DNA of 64,000 nucleotides. Origin: Aeromonas rivipollensis (GTDB taxonomy: Bacteria; Pseudomonadota; Gammaproteobacteria; Enterobacterales; Aeromonadaceae). The number at the start of each line of letters is the position of its first letter. Positions within the stretch are counted from its first letter, which is position 1. Below are positions 7,485-16,605 of the stretch, in pieces. The position numbers and the translations under genes are program-made. The notes under the pieces were generated by a model. The model was not told the origin of the DNA and made no database searches. It worked only from the letters and a program-made list of their open reading frames with translations. The stretch lies in the NCBI RefSeq assembly GCF_010974825.1, contig NZ_JAAILA010000031.1, positions 124,001 through 188,000 of the forward strand, written 5' to 3'.

Positions 7485-9749
7485 ATGACACGAGCACACA
7501 CCCTGGGCTTCCCCCGTATCGGCGCCAAGCGCGAGTTGAAATTTGCCCTGGAATCCTACTGGCGTGGCGAGACCACCCAGGCCGAGCTGGTCGCCGTGGG
7601 CAAGAGCCTGCGGGAACGCCACTGGCAGGCCCAGCGCACCGCCGGGGTCAACCTGCTGCCGGTGGGCGACTTCGCCTGGTACGATCAGGTGCTCGGCACC
7701 AGCCTGCTGGTGGACGCCGTGCCTGTCCGTCACCGCCATGGGGACACCGATCTCGACACCCTGTTCCGGGTGGCCCGTGGCCGTGCGCCCACCGGCCCCG
7801 CTGCCGCCGCCGCCGAGATGACCAAGTGGTTCAACACCAACTATCACTACCTGGTGCCCGAGTTCAGCCGCGACCAGCGCTTCAAGCTGGGCTGGAGCCA
7901 ACTCTTTGAAGAGGTCGAAGAGGCCAAGGCGCTGGGACTGCCGGTCAAGGCGGTGCTGCTGGGGCCCGTCTCCTACCTCTGGCTCGGCAAGGAGAAAGAG
8001 AGCGGCTTCTCTCGTCTGGAATTGCTCGACCGCCTGCTGATCGTCTATCAGGAGATCCTGGCGAAACTGGCATCCCAGGGAGTGGAATGGGTGCAGATCG
8101 ACGAGCCGGCCCTGGCGCTGGACCTGCCGGACGAGTGGCGCCTGGCCTACCTCAACGCCTACGAGCGCCTGAGCGGTCCCTGCAAGCTGCTGCTCACCAC
8201 CTATTTCGGCTCGGTGGCCCATCAGCGCGACATCATCACCAGCCTCAAGGTGGATGGCCTGCACCTGGATCTGGTGGCCGCCCCCGAGCAGCTGGAGACC
8301 CTGGTGCCGCATCTGCCGGCCCAGTGGGTGCTTTCCGCTGGCGTCATCAACGGCCGCAACGTCTGGCGTGCCAACCTGGGCAAGCTGGCGCCGATGCTAA
8401 AAGCGCTGAAAGCCAAGCTCGGTGAGCGGCTCTGGGTGGCCTCTTCCTGCTCCCTGCTGCACAGCCCGGTGGATCTCACCCTGGAGCACGAGCTGGATCC
8501 CCAGACCCGCAGCTGGTTCGCCTTCGCCCTGCAAAAGTGCTACGAGCTGGGGCTGCTCTCTGACTACCTGGACGGAGGGGATCTGGACAAGATCACCGCC
8601 TACAGCCAGCCCATCGTCGATCGGGAGTCCGACAGCCGGGTCCACAAGCGGGCGGTGCAGTCCCGTCTGGCCAGCCTGACCAACAGCGATTTTGATCGCC
8701 AGAGCGCCTATCCGGTGCGGGCACAGGCGCAGCGCATTGATCTCAAGCTGCCGCTCTTGCCCACCACCACTATCGGCTCCTTCCCGCAGACCTCCGACAT
8801 CCGGTTGCTGCGCCAGGAGTGGCGGGCCGGTCGCATCGACGACGCTGCCTACGAGGCGGGCATCCAGGCCCAGATCAAGGACGCGATTGAGCGCCAGGAA
8901 GCCATAGGGCTGGACGTGCTGGTGCACGGCGAGGCCGAGCGCAACGACATGGTGGAGTATTTCGGCGAGCTGCTGGACGGCTTTGCCATCACCCGTTTCG
9001 GCTGGGTGCAGAGCTATGGCTCCCGCTGCGTCAAGCCGCCGGTGATCACCCGGGATATCGACCGCGGGGCCCCGATGACGCTGGCGTGGACCAAGTTCGC
9101 CCAGAGCCTGACCGACAAGCCGGTGAAGGGGATGCTGACCGGGCCCGTGACTATTCTCTGCTGGTCCTTCCCCCGGGAAGACGTGAGCCGCGAGCAGTCC
9201 GCCCTGCAGATTGGCCTGGCCATTCGCGACGAGGTGGCAGATCTCGAAGCCGCCGGCATCAAGATCATCCAGATCGACGAACCGGCCATCCGCGAAGGGC
9301 TGCCCCTGCGCAAGCAGGATCATCAGGCTTACCTGGATTGGGCGGTGCGCGCCTTCCGCCTGAGCGCCAGCCCAGTGGTGGACAGCACCCAGATCCACAC
9401 CCACATGTGTTACAGCGACTTCAACCTCATCATAGAGGCGGTGGCGGCGCTGGACGCGGACGTCATCACCATAGAGACCAGCCGCAGCCAGATGCAGTTG
9501 CTCGAGGCGTTCGAGCGCTTCAACTACCCCAACGAGATCGGGCCGGGCGTCTACGACATCCACTCCCCGAACGTGCCGAGCCAGGGCTGGATTGAGGATC
9601 TGATCCGCAAGGCGGCCAGACAGATCCCGGCCGAGCGGCTCTGGGTCAACCCGGACTGCGGCCTCAAGACCCGCGGCTGGGAAGAGACCACGGCTGCCCT
9701 CAAGGTGATGGTCGATGCGACCCGGGCGCTGCGAGCCGAACTGGCCTGA
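7485..9749 (+). CDS. metE: Cobalamin-independent methionine synthase MetE
   Basis: This 754-aa cytoplasmic zinc enzyme transfers the methyl group of 5-methyltetrahydropteroyl-triglutamate to homocysteine, the last step of methionine synthesis without B12. The length equals that of E. coli MetE (753). It has two related barrel halves: the N-terminal half starts [10 protein letters not shown] and the catalytic half starts near residue 425 ([10 protein letters not shown]). The zinc ligands are visible as HTHMCYSDF, then TIETSRS, then [16 protein letters not shown] precedes the ATG by nine bases. It is controlled from the divergent metR-metE region, and a strong terminator follows. Confidence 0.98.
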   Translation: MTRAHTLGFPRIGAKRELKFALESYWRGETTQAELVAVGKSLRERHWQAQRTAGVNLLPVGDFAWYDQVLGTSLLVDAVPVRHRHGDTDLDTLFRVARGRAPTGPAAAAAEMTKWFNTNYHYLVPEFSRDQRFKLGWSQLFEEVEEAKALGLPVKAVLLGPVSYLWLGKEKESGFSRLELLDRLLIVYQEILAKLASQGVEWVQIDEPALALDLPDEWRLAYLNAYERLSGPCKLLLTTYFGSVAHQRDIITSLKVDGLHLDLVAAPEQLETLVPHLPAQWVLSAGVINGRNVWRANLGKLAPMLKALKAKLGERLWVASSCSLLHSPVDLTLEHELDPQTRSWFAFALQKCYELGLLSDYLDGGDLDKITAYSQPIVDRESDSRVHKRAVQSRLASLTNSDFDRQSAYPVRAQAQRIDLKLPLLPTTTIGSFPQTSDIRLLRQEWRAGRIDDAAYEAGIQAQIKDAIERQEAIGLDVLVHGEAERNDMVEYFGELLDGFAITRFGWVQSYGSRCVKPPVITRDIDRGAPMTLAWTKFAQSLTDKPVKGMLTGPVTILCWSFPREDVSREQSALQIGLAIRDEVADLEAAGIKIIQIDEPAIREGLPLRKQDHQAYLDWAVRAFRLSASPVVDSTQIHTHMCYSDFNLIIEAVAALDADVITIETSRSQMQLLEAFERFNYPNEIGPGVYDIHSPNVPSQGWIEDLIRKAARQIPAERLWVNPDCGLKTRGWEETTAALKVMVDATRALRAELA

Positions 9750-9798
9750 GCAGGCTCTTACCGCTCGGCAGACAACGCAAGAGCACTGAGATAACGAG

Positions 9799-9829
9799 AG
9801 AGGGAAGGCGCAGGCCTTCCCTCTTTTTT
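9799..9829 (+). terminator. Intrinsic terminator of metE
   Basis: A perfect 11-bp stem AGAGGGAAGGC / GCCTTCCCTCT has a four-base loop and is followed by TTTTTT. Confidence 0.92.
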
Positions 9830-9849
9830 GCATGAGGGCCTTAAGCCCC

Positions 9850-10968
9850 TCAGGGGGTAAGCAGCAGGGGGGCGCCGGTTTGCGGGTATGGTGCTGGGCT
9901 TTGCGGCCTGTGCCACCCCTGCGATGGTGCCTCCCGCGCCAGCGCCTCGGCCAGCCAGCGCCCGTCGAGGGGGATGGCGTTGCGATCCTCGATCACCAGA
10001 TTGAGGTGCTGGGCGCCGAGGCAGCCGTAGCGCGCCGGGTCTGTCTGGGTGAAGAGTCCGAGGCAGGGCACGCCGCTCGCGGCCGCCAGATGCAGGGGAC
10101 CTGTGTCGCAACTGACGAAGAGGGCGAGGCCGCGGGTGAAGCGGGCCAGCTCGCTCATGCTGGCCAGGGATAAGTGCAGATCCCCCAGCAGGGGTTGGGG
10201 GGAAGCCGGATCTTCGAGCTGGATCAGCAGGGCATCCGGACTGTGGCGGCGTAGCTCCCCGAGCAGTCGCCGCCACTGGGTGGCGGAGAGCCCCTTGCCC
10301 TTGCGGGCGCCGGTGAAGAAGCCGATGAGGGGGTGGCCCGGGTGGGCCCGCCGCAACGCGGCCAGCGGCGGGCAGGGGGCCAGGAGCACGCTGCCAAGCT
10401 CAATCTGCTCCGCCGGGTTGCCATGGCAACCGAGCAGTTGCAGGGGCTGGTGGGCGTAGTGGCAGCCACTGTCGGGGCGGAGGGGCTGATCGAACAGGGC
10501 ATCCCCCTTGGCGTCGTCAAAGCCGATCTTCTCGCCGGCCCGCACCCAGGCGGCGATCAGGTGATCCGTGCTGGAGGCGAAGGGCACATAGACGCTGTCA
10601 TAGTGCCGCTGGCGCAGGCGCCATAGCACCGCAAGGGCGCCGATCAGCTGCTTGCCCTGCAAGCGGATCCGATGGATGGCCCCCAGTTGCAGATCGGCGA
10701 GAAAGGGGAGCAAGGAACCGCCGCTGCACACCAGCTCGATCTCGGCTGTGGGGTGATCCCGTCTCAGCCGCTGCAGGAAGGGCAGCAGGAAGAGGTTGTT
10801 GCCGATGCGGTGGGTGCTGCGAATGACCAGGATCCGCCGGGGCGCCTGAGGTGAGGGGGGCAGGCGGCCCCGTCCGGCCAGCCAGGCGAGGGTGGCCCGC
10901 TCCAGCCCGGCGGTCCAGCTGCGGCGCTGGCCATCGAAGCGGCGCAGGGCATCTCTGAGAGTCTTCAT
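9850..10968 (-). CDS. Glycosyltransferase family 9 (heptosyltransferase-like)
   Basis: This 372-aa protein has the GT9 fold of ADP-heptose:LPS heptosyltransferases. An N-terminal ILVIRSTHRIGNNLFLLPFL stretch (about residues 44-64) is followed by a C-terminal nucleotide-sugar region (GLALFVSCDTGPLHLAAASGVPCLGLF, with the D-TGP-HLA-A-G-P signature). Members act at the inner face of the cytoplasmic membrane on lipid A-core or related glycans. No other LPS gene is adjacent, so the acceptor and sugar are open. The gene is single and shares a divergent gap with the HPP-CBS gene. Confidence 0.85.
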   Translation of the reverse strand: MKTLRDALRRFDGQRRSWTAGLERATLAWLAGRGRLPPSPQAPRRILVIRSTHRIGNNLFLLPFLQRLRRDHPTAEIELVCSGGSLLPFLADLQLGAIHRIRLQGKQLIGALAVLWRLRQRHYDSVYVPFASSTDHLIAAWVRAGEKIGFDDAKGDALFDQPLRPDSGCHYAHQPLQLLGCHGNPAEQIELGSVLLAPCPPLAALRRAHPGHPLIGFFTGARKGKGLSATQWRRLLGELRRHSPDALLIQLEDPASPQPLLGDLHLSLASMSELARFTRGLALFVSCDTGPLHLAAASGVPCLGLFTQTDPARYGCLGAQHLNLVIEDRNAIPLDGRWLAEALAREAPSQGWHRPQSPAPYPQTGAPLLLTP

Positions 10969-11178
10969 AGCGTTTGGCTCCGTTCATGAGGATGGCAGCA
11001 AGGTGACAGCCGACCCTTAAGCCAGCGTTAAGAGGGAGGAAAAAGTGCCGTGGAGCCGGTGGCGGCAGGATCAGCGGGCGATAAGCCGGGTGGTTAACCC
11101 CTGGCGGGCTGGTATTGGACCGGGGTTACTGGCTAGAATTGCGCATTTGAAATAAATGTTATCGTCTTCGGGAGCAGG

Positions 11179-12300
11179 ATGCAGTTCAGGGATTTTTTGC
11201 CGGTATCGACCAATACCAGCCTCAAAGAGAGTTGTTACGGTGCCCTCGGCGCCTTCGTCGGATTGCTGGGCACCGCCTGGCTCTGCCAGTGGGGGTTGGG
11301 GCTGGAGGTGCACTGGCTGATTGCCCCCATGGGAGCCTCCGCCGTGCTGCTGTTTGCCGCCCCGGCGAGCCCTCTGGCCCAGCCCTGGTCCATCCTGGTG
11401 GGCAACGGGGTCTCGGCCTTGATGGGGGTACTGAGTGCCAGCCTGGTGCCGGACATGGCCCTCGCCTCGGCCCTGGCGGTGATGCTGGCCATCGCCGCCA
11501 TGTTCCTCACCCGCAGCCTGCACCCGCCCGGCGGGGCCGTGGCCCTGACCGCCGTCATAGGCGGCGAGGGGATCCGGGCGCTGGGGGTGGGTTATGTGCT
11601 GCTGCCTGTGCTGCTCAACTCCCTGCTGTTGCTGAGCCTGGGGCTGCTCTACAACCGCGCCCTGGGGCGCCGTTATCCCAATGGCGGCAAGGTGGCGCCC
11701 AATCGTCACCAGACGGCGGATCCCCAGCCGAGCGCCCGGCTCGCCACCCAGGACATCGACTTTGCCCTGGACAAGCACGGGGAGCTGCTCGACATCAGCC
11801 GCCAGGATCTGCAGGAGCTGCTGCAGGAGGCCCAGTTGCACGCCCTGCGGGGGCGAGTGGGCACGGTGCGCTGTCAGGATGTGATGTCGCGGGATCTGGT
11901 GGTCAGCTCCCCAGAGGCGTCAGCCATGGCGGCCTGGGATTTGCTCTCTCATCATCAGATCAAGGCGTTGCCGGTGGCGGACGAAGAGGGCCGATTGGCG
12001 GGCATCATCACCCTGCATGATCTGATGATCGACAGGGAGAGCCGCCAGCCCAGGGGGCGGGAGGCGCTCGAGCAATTGCGGGTGGCGGATCTGATGACCC
12101 GGGAGGTACGGACGGCGCGGCGCTACCAACCCCTCTACGATCTGGTAGAAGCCTTCTCCGACGGGGGCTTGCACCACATGCCTGTGGTGGAAGGAGAGCG
12201 GCTGGTGGGCATCATCACCCAGTCCGACATGGTGGCGGCCCTCTTCACCCTGGCCCTGCAACCCGGGCAGGCGGAGGAGGCGCCCGCCTGCGAGCCATAA
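11179..12300 (+). CDS. HPP-family membrane protein with C-terminal CBS pair
   Basis: This 373-aa protein has an N-terminal HPP domain of four membrane segments (about residues 20-170) with the family's SLHPPGGAVALTAV motif. Two CBS domains follow (about 228-285 and 298-355: VMSRDLVV... and LMTREVRT...). HPP proteins are proposed nitrite/nitrogen-related or general transporters (plant chloroplast HPP proteins carry nitrite). CBS pairs usually bind adenine nucleotides and gate the partner domain. No substrate can be read here. The gene is single, followed by a terminator shared with the convergent amidohydrolase gene. Confidence 0.88.
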   Translation: MQFRDFLPVSTNTSLKESCYGALGAFVGLLGTAWLCQWGLGLEVHWLIAPMGASAVLLFAAPASPLAQPWSILVGNGVSALMGVLSASLVPDMALASALAVMLAIAAMFLTRSLHPPGGAVALTAVIGGEGIRALGVGYVLLPVLLNSLLLLSLGLLYNRALGRRYPNGGKVAPNRHQTADPQPSARLATQDIDFALDKHGELLDISRQDLQELLQEAQLHALRGRVGTVRCQDVMSRDLVVSSPEASAMAAWDLLSHHQIKALPVADEEGRLAGIITLHDLMIDRESRQPRGREALEQLRVADLMTREVRTARRYQPLYDLVEAFSDGGLHHMPVVEGERLVGIITQSDMVAALFTLALQPGQAEEAPACEP

Positions 12301-12304
12301 GAAG

Positions 12305-12328
12305 CGGGCCCCTTGCGGGGCCCGTTTT
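12305..12328. terminator. Intrinsic terminator between HPP-CBS and amidohydrolase genes
   Basis: CGGGCCCC-TTGC-GGGGCCCG is followed by TTTT on the + strand. It lies in the 30-bp gap between two convergent genes. Confidence 0.85.
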
Positions 12329-12330
12329 GT

Positions 12331-14262
12331 TCAGGGTTTGGGGTAGACGGTCTCCCCCATGAAGACCGTCTGCTCGACCCGGGTCTGTGCGATCTGCTCC
12401 GGCGTGCCGGCCTTGACCAGGGCGAACAGGTCCCGGTCCAGCACGATGAAGTCCGCCGACTTGCCCGCCTCGATGGAGCCGGTGATCGCCTCCTGACGTA
12501 CCGCCCTGGCGCCGTTGATGGTGTAGGCGGCCAGCATCTCGACAAGGGAGGTGCGCTGACTGGCCCTGAAATCATCGCCGCTGCCGGCCGCCTTCACTAT
12601 GCCGGCGGCCATGTTCTCGAACGGGCGCGGGTCCCGGCTGTCCACCGGGGCGTCGCTGCCCGCCACCAGCACGGCGCCAGCCTGGCGCGAACTCTCGACC
12701 GGGTAGAGGGCGTCATGGAGATAGCCCATGGGGTCGTAGATGGCCTCGCTCAGGGACTGTCCCACCCTGGTTGGCTGGATGAAGGGGCTGACCAGCATGT
12801 CGTAGGCAAGCTGGGGCGTGGTCCAGGCATAGGTGAAGGTGAGGTAGAGGCCAAGTTCGCCGAGGCGTTTCTGATCGTCCGGGTGCACCACCTGCAGGTG
12901 GGCCAGGGTGTGGGGGATGCCGCTCTCCCCGTTGCTGGCGCGGGCCGCCTCCAGGGCATCGAGGGCTACGCGGGTGCTGCGATCGCCGATGCTGTGCATG
13001 TGGATGCCAAATCCGGCCCCATCCAGCGCAGTGACGTAGCGCGTCAGATCCGCCTCCTTGTAGTTGACTATGCCGTTGCTGCCCGCATCCTCGCTGTCCG
13101 CTGTGATGCTCACCTCGCCGCTGTCGGGATCCAGGGCCAGATGAGGACTGTGGTAGTTCTCCAGCATGCCGGCGTTGGGCAGGAAGGGGGGGCTGGTGAA
13201 GGGATCCCCCTCCAGCACGCCGTCGAGGAAGATCTTGACCGCATCGGCCTTGATCAGGGGGTTGCCTGCGAAGGCGTCACGCACCTGGTTCGCCTTGGCC
13301 AGGTGCCCGTCGATGTCCAGCTTGCCGCTGTAGTCATCCTGGTTGAAGCAGGTGGCGGCGGTGACGCGCATGTGCAGCAGATCCTGGTCCTGCATCTTGA
13401 GCATCCGATCCCGGATGAAGTCGTTGGCGCAGGCATCCTGCACCCCCGTGATGCCGCGGGACGCCATCAGCTCGGAGATGGCGGGGAGTATCTTGTCATA
13501 CTGGGCCTCCGCCTGTTCCCCCTCCGCGCTCAGCACCCCGGTGTCGGGGACCGCAATGGCGCTGCGGGCCGCGTCCCGGATCACGCCGGTCGCCAGATCC
13601 ACATAGGGGATGAAGGCCTCGAACACGCCGCCCGGGGCCAGGGTGGTGGCATTGAAGCCGACCACATTGCCATCTTCGTCCTGTGCCAGCGCTAGCGCCT
13701 GTGAGTTGTAGCCGCCGGCATGGCCGTCGACCCCGGCCAGCATCACCGGGTTGTTCGGTGCCGCCGCATCCAGGGCCGCCAGCAGGGTGGCATGGGTGGC
13801 GGTGGGGGTGTTGCCGTCATAGGGCGACCACTGGTTGACCACCAGCCAGTCCCCGGGGGCCGGGGCGTAGCGGGGCAGGCACTCGCTGACCTTGGCCGCG
13901 AGCTGATCCAGGTTGACGCTCTGGCCGTCCAGATCGCACATGTCGAGCGCAACCGTGCCGAGCAGGTGGATGTGGTTGTCGTGCAGGCCGGGCAGCACCA
14001 TCCTCCCTTGCAGATCCACCACCTGGGTCGCACTGTTCTTCAAGGCCTCGGCCCCCGCGCGTGAGCCCACATAAGTGAACTTGCCCCCTTGCACCACCAT
14101 GGCCTCGGCCTGGCTGCGTTGCCCATCCTGGGTGTGGATCTTGCCGTTGAGATAGAGGGTGTTGCCGGGCGGCGGCTCACTGCTGTCTTGCTGGCAGCCG
14201 AGCAGGCCACTCACCAGCAGGGCGATGGCGCCCAGCCTGAGACGGGGGTGTTTGCTATCCAT
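12331..14262 (-). CDS. YtcJ-like amidohydrolase, predicted lipoprotein
   Basis: This 643-aa member of the amidohydrolase-3 (YtcJ/PF07969) family hydrolyses C-N bonds of an unknown substrate. The N-terminus is a lipoprotein signal (hydrophobic stretch ending LVSGLLGC, Cys at residue 23), so it is probably membrane-anchored, unlike the cytoplasmic family members. Metal-site motifs are visible: LPGLHDNHIHL near residue 92, and later HMHSIGDRS and HLQVVHPDD. AAGGAG precedes the ATG by eight bases. It is divergent from a TetR-type regulator with a perfect inverted repeat between them, which suggests local control. Confidence 0.88.
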   Translation of the reverse strand: MDSKHPRLRLGAIALLVSGLLGCQQDSSEPPPGNTLYLNGKIHTQDGQRSQAEAMVVQGGKFTYVGSRAGAEALKNSATQVVDLQGRMVLPGLHDNHIHLLGTVALDMCDLDGQSVNLDQLAAKVSECLPRYAPAPGDWLVVNQWSPYDGNTPTATHATLLAALDAAAPNNPVMLAGVDGHAGGYNSQALALAQDEDGNVVGFNATTLAPGGVFEAFIPYVDLATGVIRDAARSAIAVPDTGVLSAEGEQAEAQYDKILPAISELMASRGITGVQDACANDFIRDRMLKMQDQDLLHMRVTAATCFNQDDYSGKLDIDGHLAKANQVRDAFAGNPLIKADAVKIFLDGVLEGDPFTSPPFLPNAGMLENYHSPHLALDPDSGEVSITADSEDAGSNGIVNYKEADLTRYVTALDGAGFGIHMHSIGDRSTRVALDALEAARASNGESGIPHTLAHLQVVHPDDQKRLGELGLYLTFTYAWTTPQLAYDMLVSPFIQPTRVGQSLSEAIYDPMGYLHDALYPVESSRQAGAVLVAGSDAPVDSRDPRPFENMAAGIVKAAGSGDDFRASQRTSLVEMLAAYTINGARAVRQEAITGSIEAGKSADFIVLDRDLFALVKAGTPEQIAQTRVEQTVFMGETVYPKP

Positions 14263-14284
14263 AGCGCGCTCTCCTTGGGTTAAT

Positions 14285-14300
14285 TGCAGTTTTTACTGCA
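14285..14300. promoter_or_regulatory. Inverted repeat between amidohydrolase and TetR genes
   Basis: TGCAGT-TTTT-ACTGCA is a perfect inverted repeat 23 bp upstream of the amidohydrolase start, with further TGCAG/CTGCA half-sites nearby (14319-14357). It is a likely operator of the divergent TetR-type regulator; that link is inference. Confidence 0.55.
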
Positions 14301-14445
14301 GATATGAGCACTTATGGTTATTGCAGCTATTCTGAAAAATGCCAGTGATTGCTGCACTTTTTTTGACTTGTGTTTACCTTGTCTCATCATGTAGTTATGA
14401 CAACCAGTCGCCCCTTGGGGGCGGAGACCGCATCGGGGGAAGAGA

Positions 14446-15144
14446 ATGTCACAACACGTGCTGCCGGCCGAACTGTGCATGCGGCGCCAACCCAGGCAAC
14501 TGCGTAGCCAGGAGGTGGCGAGCCGCATCGAGCAGGCCACCCTGGCCCTGTTGCAGGAGCAGGGGTTTGCGGCCCTCAACACTAACGCCATCGCCGCCCG
14601 CGCCGGGGTGGGCATCAAGTCGCTGTACCATCTGTTTCCCAACAAGGAGGCCATCATCTGCCGGCTGGCCCTGGACTGGTTGGCGGCGGTGTGCGAGGCG
14701 CAGGAGGTCATCCGCGAGCAGGCCGACAGCTGGCCGCAGACCCTGCTGATGCTGGACGAGGCGTTGGAGGCGCTGGATGAGCGCTTCGTCGGCTATGGGG
14801 CGCTGTGGCAGGCGATGGATCTCATTCCCGCCCTGCACGGGGTCGAGCAGGAGCACGAGGGGCGTCAGGTAGCCTTCTGGTCCGAGCGGCTGCGCCACTT
14901 TGGCTGCCGCTGGCCCGAGTCCGAGCTCATCACCCTGGTGCGCTATTTCTACCGCACCGCGGACGTGGCCAAGCAGTGCACCAAGGGGCAGGGGGAGGCG
15001 GGGGCGCAGCTGTGGCAACTGCATAGACGCTGGAGCGAGCAGCTGATGATGGCGGCCATTGAGGAGCCGGATCCCGCCCGGGTCTGGCAGTCGATGCCGG
15101 GACTGGCACCGGCTGGCCCAGTTCCAACGAAGAGGGATGAATAA
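14446..15144 (+). CDS. TetR-family transcriptional regulator
   Basis: This 232-aa protein has a typical TetR N-terminal helix-turn-helix (about residues 22-68: ATLALLQEQGFAALNTNAIAARAGVGIKSLYHLFPNKEAI) and a long ligand-binding C-terminus with no recognised subfamily. It is divergent from the amidohydrolase lipoprotein gene and probably controls it together with itself through the inverted repeats in the 183-bp gap. GGGGAAGAG precedes the ATG. A terminator hairpin follows directly. Confidence 0.88.
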   Translation: MSQHVLPAELCMRRQPRQLRSQEVASRIEQATLALLQEQGFAALNTNAIAARAGVGIKSLYHLFPNKEAIICRLALDWLAAVCEAQEVIREQADSWPQTLLMLDEALEALDERFVGYGALWQAMDLIPALHGVEQEHEGRQVAFWSERLRHFGCRWPESELITLVRYFYRTADVAKQCTKGQGEAGAQLWQLHRRWSEQLMMAAIEEPDPARVWQSMPGLAPAGPVPTKRDE

Positions 15145-15174
15145 AGAGAGGGAGTGCCAGGCACTCCCTCTCTT
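15145..15174. terminator. Hairpin terminator between tetR-like gene and dadA
   Basis: A 14-bp perfect inverted repeat AGAGAGGGAGTGCC / GGCACTCCCTCTCT is separated by one base (the effective loop is larger) between convergent genes. The T-tract is better on the - strand (CTTTATT). Confidence 0.8.
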
Positions 15175-15198
15175 GCATCTGGCATTGCGCCCTGCGGG

Positions 15199-16452
15199 CT
15201 AGCCGTATCGGGCCAGGGTCAGCCCCTCGTCGCTGATGGCCGGAGCGCTGCCCGAGATGAGGTCGCTGAGTAGTTGGCCCGAGCCTGCCGCCATGGTCCA
15301 GCCCAGGGTGCCGTGGCCTGTGTTGAGCCAGAGGCCCGGGATGGGGCTGGGGCCCACCAGGGGCGTGCCATCCGGGGTCATGGGGCGCAGCCCGGTCCAG
15401 AACTCGGCCCGGGGGAGATCGCCCCCCTCGGGGAAGAGGTCCCTCACCACCATGGCCAGGGTGTCGTGGCGTCTGGGGTTGAGCGCCAGATTGAAGCCGC
15501 TGAGTTCGGCCATGCCGCCGACCCGGATCCGCTCATCGAAGCGGGTGATGGCGACCTTGTAGGTTTCATCCAACACAGTGCTGCGCGGCGCCCCAGCGGC
15601 ATCCGTCATCGGCAGGGTGAGGGAGTAGCCCTTGACCGGGTAGACGGGGAGCTCTATCCCGAGGGGGCGCAAGAAGCCAGTGCCATAGCTGCCCAGAGCG
15701 CAGACGATGGCGTCGGCCTTGAAGCGCTGCTCGCCGGCACGCACCGCCACGGCGCGCCCCTGGGCGAGTTCAACCTCGTCGATGGCGCAGTTGAAGACGA
15801 ACTCCACCCCGAGCCGCCGTGCCTCGTCAGCCAGGGCCTGGGTGAAGCGGAAGCAGTCCCCCGTCTCGTCCCCCGGTAGGCGCAGGCCACCCACCACCTT
15901 GCCGCGCACCCTTGCCAGGGCGGGTTCGACCTCCTCACAGCCGTCGGCATCGAGGGACTGGTAGGGGACGCCGTACTCTTCCAGCACTTCGATGTCGCGC
16001 TGGCTGGCATCGCGCTGGGCCTGGCTTCGGAACAGTTGCAGGGTGCCGAGCTGGCGCCCCTCGTAGTCCAGCGCCAGCTCGTCGCGCAAAAGCTTCATGC
16101 AGTCGCGGCTGTATTCGGCCAGGCGCACCATGCGCCCCTTGTTGACCGCATAGGCTGCCGGGGTGCAGTTGGCGAACATCTTCAGCATCCAGCGCAGCTG
16201 GAAGGGATCCGAGGTGGGGCGCACCGTGAAGGGGGCGTGTTTTTGCAGCAGCCATTTGGCCGCCTTGAGGGGAATGCCGGGGGCCGCCCAGGGAGAGGCA
16301 TAACCCGGGGAGATCTGACCCGCATTGGCATGGCTGGTTTCAAGGGCCACCCCGCCGCGCCGCTCCAGCAGGGTCACCTTGTGACCGGCTTTGGCCAGAT
16401 ACCAGGCGCTGGTCACACCGACCACGCCACCACCGAGTACCACTATGTCCAT
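15199..16452 (-). CDS. dadA: D-amino acid dehydrogenase small subunit DadA
   Basis: This 417-aa FAD-dependent membrane-associated dehydrogenase oxidises D-alanine and other D-amino acids to oxo acids and passes electrons to the respiratory chain. The FAD-binding [20 protein letters not shown] motif is at the N-terminus, followed by [22 protein letters not shown], which is typical of DadA. The C-terminal [14 protein letters not shown] and [16 protein letters not shown] motifs are also present. The length matches the family (about 417-432). The usual partner dadX (alanine racemase) is not adjacent here. A TGGTGA-TTA-TCACCA inverted repeat lies in its upstream gap. Confidence 0.96.
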   Translation of the reverse strand: MDIVVLGGGVVGVTSAWYLAKAGHKVTLLERRGGVALETSHANAGQISPGYASPWAAPGIPLKAAKWLLQKHAPFTVRPTSDPFQLRWMLKMFANCTPAAYAVNKGRMVRLAEYSRDCMKLLRDELALDYEGRQLGTLQLFRSQAQRDASQRDIEVLEEYGVPYQSLDADGCEEVEPALARVRGKVVGGLRLPGDETGDCFRFTQALADEARRLGVEFVFNCAIDEVELAQGRAVAVRAGEQRFKADAIVCALGSYGTGFLRPLGIELPVYPVKGYSLTLPMTDAAGAPRSTVLDETYKVAITRFDERIRVGGMAELSGFNLALNPRRHDTLAMVVRDLFPEGGDLPRAEFWTGLRPMTPDGTPLVGPSPIPGLWLNTGHGTLGWTMAAGSGQLLSDLISGSAPAISDEGLTLARYG

Positions 16453-16523
16453 CTTGTCTCTCCTTGACTGGGGCCTCCACCTTAATCAGCCGCCACAGGA
16501 TATTCAACTGGTGTCGTTATCAT

Positions 16524-16538
16524 TGGTGATTATCACCA
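16524..16538. promoter_or_regulatory. Inverted repeat upstream of dadA
   Basis: TGGTGA-TTA-TCACCA is a perfect inverted repeat 72 bp upstream of the dadA start, in the gap between the photolyase gene end and dadA. It is a possible operator; the binding protein is unknown. Confidence 0.4.
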
Positions 16539-16605
16539 TTCACATTTTGTTAACTGGCTCTCAATGTTGTCATCTGCTCACTTTCTGGCATGAAATCTGG
16601 TCGAT

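Noticed and set aside
12313..13695. 460-aa open frame on the + strand across the amidohydrolase gene
   Set aside because: It is antisense to a gene with clear family motifs and a lipoprotein signal; the antisense translation has no domain.
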